Shown here in pieces: positions 54,911-64,000 of a DNA stretch of 64,000 nucleotides. Under the pieces are notes generated by a model. The model worked only from the letters and a program-made list of their open reading frames with translations, was not told the DNA's origin and did not search any database. The first letter of the stretch is position 1. Each line of letters opens with the position of its first letter. The stretch is from Phylloscopus collybita (Eukaryota; Chordata; Aves; Passeriformes; Phylloscopidae). The stretch lies in contig JAJNNQ010000024.1 in NCBI GenBank assembly GCA_027886175.1, forward strand, positions 5,316,001 through 5,380,000, in the 5' to 3' direction. Made by a program: the position numbers and the translations under genes.

Positions 54911-57900
54911 CCACTTAAAGGAACATGCAAATGGGCAGCCTGGAACCCACTGAACCATTATCCTGCCCTAGCTGTGGTGTAAGGTCAGAGAATGACGGGA
55001 ATTGCTTGGGGAAGGAAGATATTGGGAGGGTTAAAGCAGGCTGTATCCTCAGGCAAACCTTCACCTCTCTGGGCAGCAGCCAGCTCAAAGGCTTCCCCAG
55101 CAAGCTGAGGTGTCAAGACTCCCTGCTGGAATAGCTACACCCAGGCACAGCTCCTGTGAGCCCATTTGTGTTCCAGAATGTGGAACTGGATCGTTTCTCT
55201 GAGGTACTCAGAATCTGAGGTGTTTTTGCCACATGGTGCCCTCACATGGGAGAGGCAGGAGAGGGCTCCAGGCAGGGAAGGAGCAGCACAAGAGGGCAAG
55301 GGGCCTGTAGTGGTCACCAGGATATGGGGTGGCCTTGGCACAGCAGCAGCACAAAATACACCTTGTGAGGTGCTCTGCAGTCCTCAGATGTGCTGTAGTA
55401 GAAGGGGGAGGCAGTTTGTCAGATGTTTATGGGAAGTCTCCTCCAGTGTGAGGGACAACAAGGTGGAAAGCACCAGTGAGTGTGTCTGAAAATACAACAC
55501 GTGAGCTGTAGGAGTTGGCACTTCCCTGGTGAAAGAGATGAGACACTGGAGCAGAGGAGGTGTAGAGTGCCTCTTATCTCAGATACCCAGGGGAGAGATT
55601 TTTGGAAACTCTGTGGATCTAAGTGTTTATCCCCCCTGGAAAAGAACCAAGTGCTTTGGGGAGTGGATAGGAGGGAACTAGAAAATCAAATTGCATCTCC
55701 TTCCACCAGCACCCAAACCCACATATCAAGAAAAAGCAAGAAGCCTTCCTCTGTATTTCACTGTACACAATTAGATGGGACCCTTTAAGTCTGAAATCAG
55801 GTTGGGGTGTGAAGCTCATTTAGATAAATCACAAAAGAGACATCTGATTTGGAGCAACCACATGGCAGGGCCGAGGCACTGGGGTGGTGTGGTGGCAGGT
55901 TCAGGCTGGATGTCTGGGAAGGCAGGGAGAGGTGTGAGCTGGGTGCACCTGCTGGGATTAGAGTGGCTGACTCCCACTCCTGGTGGGGCTGCTCTGACTC
56001 AGCCCCAGCTGCTCAGTCACGGCTTCATTTGAGGTCTTCTCTTGCCCCCAAGCTGGGGATTTCAGCCCTGGGACCTATCAGTGCCATCAGGAGCCATAAA
56101 GCAGTGTGGTGTGTAAAACATATCTCAACCATCTTCCCATTCAAGTGGGGAAAACACACAGAGACAGAAGCACACTCTCCTTAGAGAGCTGCTGTTAGCA
56201 GGACTCTGGAAACAAGGTGCCCTTGCACCAACTAAGTGTAATCAAGATGGGGAGGGCTGGGAGGGTTAGAGGCTCTGGGGAAAAGGCTTTGAAGTCTCCT
56301 CTTTGACGGTGTCTCCTCCCTAAGGGCAGCCCCGCTCACTGTGCTTGGCTCTAGCACAGGCAGAGGTGCAGCTGTGCCTTTGGGATAAGGTAAGAGAACA
56401 CTGTCAGCTGTTTGGGTGGTTCAGTGTGGTAGCCCAGGGCTGCCCAGGCACCCACAGAGACCACAGAGCAGCAGAGACCTTGGGGCTCTGCAGTCCCTAT
56501 GGTCCCTCTTTCCTAACAGCATTATTTAATTCCTCCTAGGGGCTAAAGTCCCTCTGCTAAATAGGTCAGCCTTGCAGGGAATGCAAGTACTCAAAATACA
56601 CCTTTTATAACATCATTCCCAGAATTTTTCTTCTCTTATTTACCTTGGCCAAACAGCTCAGGCCCCAGAGAGGGGCCACTTGGTTCCCACACCTTTGCAT
56701 CACCCCCCAGTTCTATTTTTTCTGTTTGGTGAACAGCATCTTTGGGTCCCACCGGAGAAGCACAACTCGTGGAGACCTCGTGGGCTCAGGTACATCTTTG
56801 TGCCTGGAAATCTGTCAGCCCTAGTGAGGGTCCTCCTGGGAGTTGTGGAGGCTGTGGGATGCCCAGGAGAGCTCCTGTGCTCCCTGCCAAATGCAGAGAG
56901 GAGTGGGCAGCCTGGCAGCCGTGGGGCTCTTGTCACACGCTGAAGCTAAAATGCCTGGAAGGACAACTTCGCTGCACCTTTTCTTTTCTTTATCCTGTTT
57001 CTTTTTTGTTGTGTGGTTTTGTTTTTTTTTTTCCCCTTTGCCACACTTCAAATAATTTGATGTTGAATATTTAAGACTGTTTTGCTGTCTTCAGTTCACC
57101 TCATCTGACCTGATGATCTCCAGGGTAATAGCAGATGATGATGATGATAATGCTGCGCTGTTTCACAGTGCCACTCTCCAAGACTCCCCGAGCCCTTCAG
57201 CAACACTTACTTGTTAAGGCCTGCAAGCCATCTAAAGTAGGTTAATTTATTATTCCTGCTCTGTGCATCATGAGGAGCTGTGACCTGTTCATGTGAGCTG
57301 GAAGGACTTGTGGGCTTGAACCGTGGGGCAGGAAAGACCCTGAGTGCTCTCAGCACGCAGCGTGGCTCACACAGCTCCGTGTCCTGAGGAGGGGCTCCTC
57401 CTGGAGCAATTGGCATGAGGGCACACAGGAGGTGAGGCTAGCCAGAGAGCAGGGAAGGTCCCCGAGGAGCTGAACAAAAAAGCTACACGTGTAACAGTAG
57501 ATAACAAGCTCCCAGACTTTATCAGCTGGAGATTTGTATCGACTGCTGCGAAAAGGATGGTGATGGAGCCGCAGTATATGGATTGGAGATGAGGATGGTA
57601 GGTGGGAGGCTGGGGGAGCTACCAGGGCTCACATATTGGGGGGGCAAAACCCTCCCTTCCTAAAATCAATGAGGCCTTCCATTTGCCAGCCTGGCCAGCC
57701 CTCCAGTGCAGCCCAGCTCGTGTTGGCTACAAACCCTCGACCCCAAGAGCCCCATCTCTGCCTGGGGTAGAGAGGCAGGGATCAGGCAGGAGAGGATCCC
57801 CCTGGCTCTCAGCAACCACATGGGAATGGCTAGGCTGTGGGAAGAGGGCAGGTCACTCCTATTTTCTCTGGGATGCCTGGAGGCAAGGAGGCACTGTGGG

Positions 57901-58029
57901 TGGGAAGGGAAGAGCAGCAGAATGGATCCTCCGAGGGAGCGTGGAGCGCTCGGCTTCTGCCCCGGCTGCCTGGCAGCAGAGGCTGCTGGTGGGGATGGGG
58001 AGGCTGCCAGCCCTGTGGCTCTCCGGGGG
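54911..58029. other. Intergenic, no gene seen
   Basis: Unique sequence with a T-rich stretch near 56980-57035 and (GAT)5 at 57134-57148. AT/CpG-mixed sequence around 57130-57240 and 57480-57600 could be regulatory. No exon is supported. Confidence 0.4.
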
Positions 58030-58215
58030 GCTGTATACTTGTTTTCCTTCTCGGTGACATTACATAATGCGAGGTAGAAAATGTTTGCACGGCAGCTCTA
58101 TCGCTCCTTGGGGCGAGGGGAGAAAGGAAGGAGGCGGCGGATAATTTGAGGCTCTTTATTAGACCAATAAATCATTTGTAATGCACCAGCTCTCAGCCTG
58201 GGCTCTTATTGCTCA
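58030..58215. promoter_or_regulatory. Conserved-looking CpG-retaining AT-rich block
   Basis: The stretch holds GACATTACATAATGCGAGG, CTATCGCTCCTTGGGGCG, GGCGGCGGATAATTTG, GACCAATAAATCATTTG and TTATTGCTCATG. AT-rich homeodomain-like sites next to preserved CpG suggest constraint. No reading frame of interest is present. The AATAAA here (58166-58171) has no gene upstream to serve. Confidence 0.25.
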
Positions 58216-59110
58216 TGTCAGCCACAGGATGCTACCTGGTGACTGAAGCAGGCAGAGCTTCATGGGCTGGCTCCCCTAAACCAGAGGGTGCACAGGGCAG
58301 GCATGGCGAGGGCTCCGGGGGAGAGGAGACCTTGTCCTTCACAGGCTCTGGGGACAAACCCCATGCAGCTGGTGGCATGCAGCACTTGGTCTTGCATGAA
58401 GCTTCTTGCAGCCAGAGAGAGGACAAAGCATCAGGAGCAAGTCATAATTGAGGGATCAAGTGGGCACCTGAGGGTGGGTGGGTCACCTGCCCTCCCCACA
58501 TCACCTGCAGGCAGAGATAGCTGTGGATACAGGGGTGGTTCACCCTAAGCAGAGGGCAAGACAGGTATTACTGGTGGCATTCAGACACAAAAGGGCATCC
58601 CATGCCTCTTATCTTTGTGTTTTGGAGGAGCTTAGCAGAGCCTGAGGCTTGTCAGGCAAAATATCGCCTGGATTTCTTGTGTGCTCTGGGTTGTGTGCGA
58701 GGTTGCTGAGGAGGAATGTCACCCATCTGGGAAGGGTTGTGCTCGCCTAGGCATAAGCTTGTGGTTTGCCACATTTCACAGCTGTGTCTTGTTCAGGTTG
58801 AAATCATCAAGTCCTGCAAAACTACACCTTTCAATAGCTTGCCTGCATTCTCAGGTGCTTCAGGCAGCATCAACTGGCCTACTGTTTTGACAAATGGTAT
58901 CCATATTGATTTCCCTCCTCCTCCTCCTTTCCTCTTCTTTCTCCTTCCACAGCAAAGAAACCACTTTTTTTTTAGATAACTAATCTCTGGAGCTAGGCAA
59001 ACAGAGCAGAGGAGACAGATGAACCCTCCTTTGAGGAGAGTTCCCACCAGGGTGGGCTCCCAGGTCATCTGAACAAACACCCTTCCCTGTTAAGCAACCA
59101 AATGCTTTAG
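58216..59110. other. Intergenic, no gene seen
   Basis: Unique sequence with a CTC/TCC-rich pyrimidine stretch near 58913-58950. No exon, RNA gene or bounded repeat was found. Confidence 0.4.
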
Positions 59111-59179
59111 AAATAGGGACCACTCAATTGGCAAAGCATGTGCTTCTGCTGGTGTGCTGGGATTTAAACCACCCCCACC

Positions 59180-59219
<40 letters not shown>
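59111..59219 (+). repeat. A39 tract preceded by tRNA-like sequence
   Basis: Thirty-nine A occupy 59181-59219. The preceding 60 bases contain CTCAATTGGCAAAGC, similar to a tRNA D-arm/A box, and GGGATTTAAACC, similar to a T-arm/B box, in tRNA order. The anticodon region is shortened and the acceptor stems do not pair, so it is not a tRNA gene. It could be a retroposed tRNA-like fragment with a poly(A) tail, or chance similarity beside a simple repeat. Confidence 0.35.
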
Positions 59220-59222
<3 letters not shown>

Positions 59223-59845
59223 GCTGAGCAGCTTCAGAAAAAACCTAAAGGGGTTCCCAATGGGGAGCAGTAAAAGTAAAAAATCCTAATAAATACCATT
59301 CCCTCCTACGAAACGCATGCTTGGGGTGGGGAGGGGGAGTTGCACGGCACGCCTGTTTCTGTGGGATCTGATTTAACAGTGAGCTCTTTAATATGTTCTT
59401 TGTGTCCTCCTGGACAGTCTGATGGAAGCAGCAGCTAAAAGCAAATCACAGGGTGAGAAGGTGAGTCTTGCTGGTGAGAATTAGCAGTGTCAGGAGGGAA
59501 ATATCACACACCTCGCCGACTGAATTATGCATTATGCTGCAAAATCCCTGATGTCAATAGGCAAATGCTATTCCTGTTGTTTTGCCTGTGATGATTGGCA
59601 GCAAAGGAATTCAAATCACATCCACACAGCAATTGTCCTTCTGTAACTAAGTCTCTCCTGTTCAGATGTGCAGGCAAAATCTATGCAGCATAGTGGGTGC
59701 TTCAGGAGGAGGCTGGAAAAAGGGTGGTGAAAACATTTTCATACTTTTTCATACAATTTCATGACAATACAAAATGTTGTCAGGTTAGCCTGTAGTGGAT
59801 GTGGCACCTTCTCTTGTTTTTTTTCTCATGGGCACTCAACTCTAG
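59220..59845. other. Intergenic, with a possible regulatory block
   Basis: Around 59515-59640 an AT-rich stretch with GAATTATGCATTATGC and GGCAAATGCTATTCC looks like a POU-type enhancer. No exon is supported before 59846. Confidence 0.3.
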
Positions 59846-60070
59846 GTATCACCTCAGGCCTTGGGAGGAACATTAGTCCACACCCAGGTATTGAAAGTGA
59901 TTTGAGGCACATGCCTCCGTGGAAGGACTTTTCTCTCACCAAACAAGGTAGGAAGATGGGAAGCAGAGCCAACCAAAATGCCATCCCCAATAAAAGCAGT
60001 AATGGGGTCATCAGTGTCCCCTCTCCATGTGGCTGGAGTGAAAGCATTGTGAAATTACGTGTCACAAATG
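59846..60070 (+). CDS. Candidate internal exon, phase 1-1, function unknown
   Basis: A T-rich tract ending in CTAG at 59845 could be an acceptor. GTAAGTAA begins at 60071 and is a near-perfect donor. The 225 bases between are open in the frame that leaves phase 1 at both ends (75 codons, including SPCGWSESIVKLRVTN at the end). Symmetric 1-1 exons are common in extracellular proteins. An alternative donor GTAGGA lies at 59948. The minus strand is also open over much of the region, no partner exons were found, and the peptide is not recognised, so confidence is low. Confidence 0.22.
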
Positions 60071-60270
60071 GTAAGTAAATTATTATTTTAATGATTGTTG
60101 AAATTCCCTGCTATTAGATCTTGCTAGTGTGTTTGAAGAAGAGCAGATAACAAAGCTAGAAAACAGAATCTGCTTTTATTTGCTGCTTAAGTCGCTTTTG
60201 GCCTGCTACCAGAAGACATAAATCAATTACTAATTGCATTCCTAGTTTGAGGTGCTGTGAGCATTCATAT
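60071..60270. promoter_or_regulatory. AT-rich conserved-looking block
   Basis: TTATTATTTTAATGATTG, GCTTTTATTTGCTGC, AATCAATTACTAATTGCA and CATTCATATG are clustered next to the candidate exon. They may mark an enhancer or conserved intron sequence. Inference from motif content. Confidence 0.22.
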
Positions 60271-63200
60271 GTTTAATCTGTCCCGGGTGCTTTTAGAAAC
60301 AGTTGCACTAAGGTGAGAATGTGAGTTGCACAGAATTTTCTTGCTCCTGTTAATGTCTTACCTTTCACAGAATAAGGCTGTGTGAAAATCTACTGGTTAT
60401 TTTTTTTTTCTGCTTGGTGACAAAATGAAAAATTTGGAATGAAGAAAAACGGACATCTGGGTTTTAAAATAACATTTTGTTTGCATTCTTTGGATGACTC
60501 TCTCTTTCAGAACATAACTTCATCTTGAACCACCACTTCGAGATGTTTGGGAAACAACTGAACAAACCCAAAAATATTTCACCAATAACCTGCTGCATTG
60601 GAATAGTTGCTGCAAAACGGAATTTTATTGCCTCCCCCACCCTCTCCGAGTGGAATAACCCATCTGCCTAAGGAATGCAGCCCTTCCCAGGTTATGAGCT
60701 CCTGAGAGGATTGTGTGATAGAAAAGAAAACATGGATTTGATTAGATGGAGACTGAGACCTCAGCCCCCTGAGCAAGAGGGGAGAGGGAGGCAGGGGCTC
60801 CAGCAGGGAGCTGGCAGAAAACGTGGCAGGCTTTCTCTCTGGGGCTGGTGGCTCTGCCTGCTGTCACCCCCACGGGGCTGGCAGGACCCTTGGTCACTGG
60901 GACCTGCCTCAGTGTCAGCCCTGCTCTCTCTGGGGGCTGGGAGTGCTGGGAGGGGGAAGCCCCTGGTGTGGGTCTGGGACAGGGGGAAGAGTGAGGGAAA
61001 GGGAGGACTGTAGGTCCTGAAGAGTAAACCAAATTAAGAGGACAGGGAGAGTGGAAGAGGAGACTGGAAGTGCTGGAGGAACCAAGCTGGCAGAGGACAG
61101 GAGAGGCTGTGTGCCTTCTGGGAGAGACTGGATACCATTAGCACTGTCACACAGGCAACTTAAAATGAGCCTTCTGTCAGGAAGAAGGAGTTAAAACAAT
61201 TTTGAGCCTTGCAAGGCTCACAATCTCAAACTGGTGAAGCCTGCCAGCTGAGGATTATAAAGATAAGAGCAAGGGTAACACACAAGAAGGAGCTGATGGA
61301 GGATCAGACCACAGAGTAGTAATGACAACTTCTCACAGGGCAAAAAAAAAAAGAAGTGGGATATAATCCCTGGACCAGGGAGCATGGAAATCATCCCAAC
61401 GCCTTTGCTCGGACAGAGACCTTCATCAGTCCCTTTTCCCCAAAGCTGTGAGTGTCAGCCTCTGGGATGGCACTGGAGATGGGAGTAGCTCCTTGATGCC
61501 TGCCCTTGCAGGGTTCAGCCCCCCTGGCACGGGGCAGCAGGTCATTGTGGGCACTGCCCACAGTGCCAGCAGCTGCCACCTGGCAGCCTCCCCTGTGCCC
61601 ACGGACTCCTCAGCTGCTCCAGGTCAGAGCTGTCTCCTCTCATTTCAGCTGCTTCACTGCTCATCAGGCATGCTGAGGAGCCAGGAAAAGATGGGGTAAC
61701 CCAGGTTCACCTGCTGGTTTCCCACCTCAAATGCTCTCGCCGGCCCTCAGCTGTCACTGCTTCTGCAAGTGGTCTGCCACATCCCTGTCACTGGGCTGTC
61801 CTGGAGCTACCTGAGGGGTCCTGCTGGCCAGCAGCTCCTCCAGGTGGGCAGTGATGGGCTGAGAGCATGCTTCATGTCCAGGCAGGAGCCCTGGACATGG
61901 TTGTTCCAGGGCAAGGAGACCATGCTGGTCTCTTCCAAAAGGGTCAGTGCTGCAGGTGTGCCACTGGATCCGAATTTCTGGGACTGTGCCCTTCTGCAAG
62001 GCAGTTTGTGACTCTGGCAGCAGCCTGGCCTCTCTGTAAAGGTTTGTGCTCGGAGTCCTGTGGCTTGGATAGACCTGTGGAAATGATGGATTAGGTTCAT
62101 CCAGCCTATTTCAGGGCCTGATTTCTGCTGCTAAAAGCTAAGGGAGTACGTGGACGTTCACATGGCTCAGCAAGAGACCTGTCAGGCTTCTCTCACAATC
62201 TGGACTGACTTTCCTGCACCTCTCAGACACAACATTAAAGACTCCTTTATGGAAAGCCTGGGAGATGGCTCTGAGCAGAGGCAAATCTGCAGGTCTCCCA
62301 CAGCTGCAGTACGATGGAATTGCTTGGCATTTCCCAGGGATCTGATACGTTTGTGACTTTGATAGCACCTGCAGAGTAAAAGAAAGCCAGAGTCAGGCCT
62401 GTGCCCACAGGCAGAGGGAAAAACAAGCAGAGCTGAGGGTTAGGCAGTTCAAGGATGGAATAAGCTGCCCTCTGCTACAGGTCACAGGCTCACACAGGCT
62501 ATTCCATCCCCAAATGATGGGTGCTTGGCCACCTTCTTTTCTCACCAGCAGAGATAAAGCCCAAAGGCAGTGAGGCTTGCAAAATGTGGGCTCCTGTCAA
62601 CAGTGGAGACTTGTGAGATCTGCTGAGTCTGGGCAAGGCTGAGGGCAGGCACTCTGGAAAGAAGCTGCCTCATCCCTGTGTCACTCACCAGGAACAGCAT
62701 GGGGTTTGTGCCCCAGCCCTGCAGCTTTCAAGCAAGCTTGGGGCAGCAGGCATTTACCTCTCTGTTGTCTGCTGTGTCCCACTGCAGGTAGAATATGTCA
62801 GAACTGTGGGGCAATCCCATGGGTTTCCAACTCCATTGCTTCTTAATAGGAGCACTGTCACTCCAGTGAGAGTCACACAACATCCAGAAATGTGTGTGGT
62901 GTGGGTGAGTCAGGGTTGTGGTCAGACTGAAAGGGGCAGTGTGGATGTCTTTGGGAAAAGCTGGAAAGATCAGAACACAGCTGGGATGCTTTGCTCCAGG
63001 CCCTTAGTGGAACAGCCCTGGGGGACCATCACACGAGATAGCCCAGAACACAGATGCCTATCAAGAGTCTTGTATAGCAGTCCCTTTATGGGAAGGCCAA
63101 AACCATAAAATACTTCTCGGTGACTGTGATCTTGCAGCAAGGATTTGCTCTACACCACTTCCCTTTTGCAGTGTGCTTTTTTCGTCCTCACAAAAGGCTT

Positions 63201-64000
63201 CCTTGGCAAAAGGGAGCTGCCAGCTGGCCAGATCTGGCCAAGAGGCTAACAAAAGTATTCAGCTCTACACAGTTAACAGCAAAATTGCCTATTCAAAGAA
63301 AAGTCATAGTTTTGACTCTGTTTTTTCATTACTCCAGGACCACTGCCAATATAATTTTTTTTTTTTTTCGCTTAAAAAATAATAGTAAAAAAATCCTAGC
63401 ATGTTGAAGCCATACACTTTGAAAGCATCCCTCATCTTGGCTGATACCACTGCTGATTCCCATCTATGCTCCTTTTGATCCAAGTGGTCAATGCCTTTGC
63501 GATGCCACTTTCTTTCATCCAAGAAGTGGAGAGAAATGGTGACTTACCCCATTTGATTGAATTCCTATTTTTAGATGTTAAAAACAATTTAATTCCTGAT
63601 GGCTGCAACGACATCCCTGCCTCCCTTTCTCCTTCCCTTTTTAAACCACCTCAAAACCTCGGGGATGGAACTGGCTGACAGGATTCCTTTAATTATCCTC
63701 GCTCCCAACACTCATCTCTTCCATGGTGCCTTCAAGGGACACCACTACCAAAGGTTCTGTACACACAAGCACTACATCCCCACCGAAGCCAGGAACAAAA
63801 AAAAAAAAACAAAACGTCAGGAAAGCCACCCTTACAGAAATTGATAACAAAGAGAAGCACACCCCATCAGTCAGTAGTGCTCAGATACCATGGTGATGAG
63901 CCTCCCCAGAAATATTCCCAACAGCAGCAAAAACTGCCTTAAAGGGGCCTCTCCCGTGCTCCCTGGGCACAGCCCTCCTCGGGAGGCACCGCTGCCCTTC
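60271..64000. other. Intergenic, no gene seen
   Basis: Unique sequence with T14 at 63355-63368 and A-runs near 61340 and 63798. Frames up to 112 codons lack domains. No RNA gene, bounded repeat or exon could be supported to the right edge. Confidence 0.4.

Noticed and set aside
59130..59180. Functional tRNA gene
   Set aside because: The acceptor ends do not pair, the anticodon arm is too short and box matches are only partial.
1..64000. CRISPR arrays, bacterial operons, insertion sequences or phage genes
   Set aside because: No regularly spaced direct repeats with unique spacers, no ribosome-binding-site-led gene packing, and the repeats are vertebrate CR1 and LTR elements.

Overview
The window looks like vertebrate nuclear DNA from a bird, most likely a songbird. 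It is CpG-poor with a few short CpG-rich patches and has low repeat density. It carries CR1 LINE 3' ends and solo retroviral LTRs rather than Alu, L1 or B-type SINEs, and open frames are short with no operon-like packing. The songbird call rests on remembered resemblance of the LTRs to passerine families and is an inference.

Most of the 64 kb is non-coding. The one coding feature with several independent supports is at the left edge (about 552-890). It is the last exon of a gene entering from the left: a splice acceptor, 57 codons containing one strong transmembrane segment and a short basic tail, a stop, and an AATAAA about 140 bases on. The protein was not identified. Two weaker exon candidates are at 37251-37361 (acceptor plus 36 codons) and 59846-60070 (acceptor, open phase 1-1 frame, GTAAGT donor). 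No tRNA, rRNA, CRISPR array or complete gene was found.

Repeats can be described precisely. Two solo LTRs of one family (6365-6963 and 37582-38135) have perfect 6-bp target-site duplications. Three solo LTRs of a second family (18824-19567, 34761-35503, 54217-54905) have TGTCTTGG/CCAAGACA-type ends and 5-bp duplications. A third LTR lies at about 29190-29628. A fourth, partial LTR ends at 23224 and carries a long TTTTC microsatellite. CR1 fragments lie at 12073-12720, 22584-22740, 29725-29960 and 47000-47240, the last resembling an old lineage. Simple repeats include 21 units of GAAAG at 2751 and a run of 39 A at 59181.

The most unusual interval is 22262-23590. There a G-run, a CpG-rich block, a CR1 remnant, an LTR end, a TTTTC microsatellite and a degenerate 22-bp minisatellite sit side by side. 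The remaining DNA is single-copy by eye. Several AT-rich blocks with homeodomain or POU-type motifs look like developmental enhancers, so the locus may be a regulatory gene desert. That reading needs a genome alignment to confirm.
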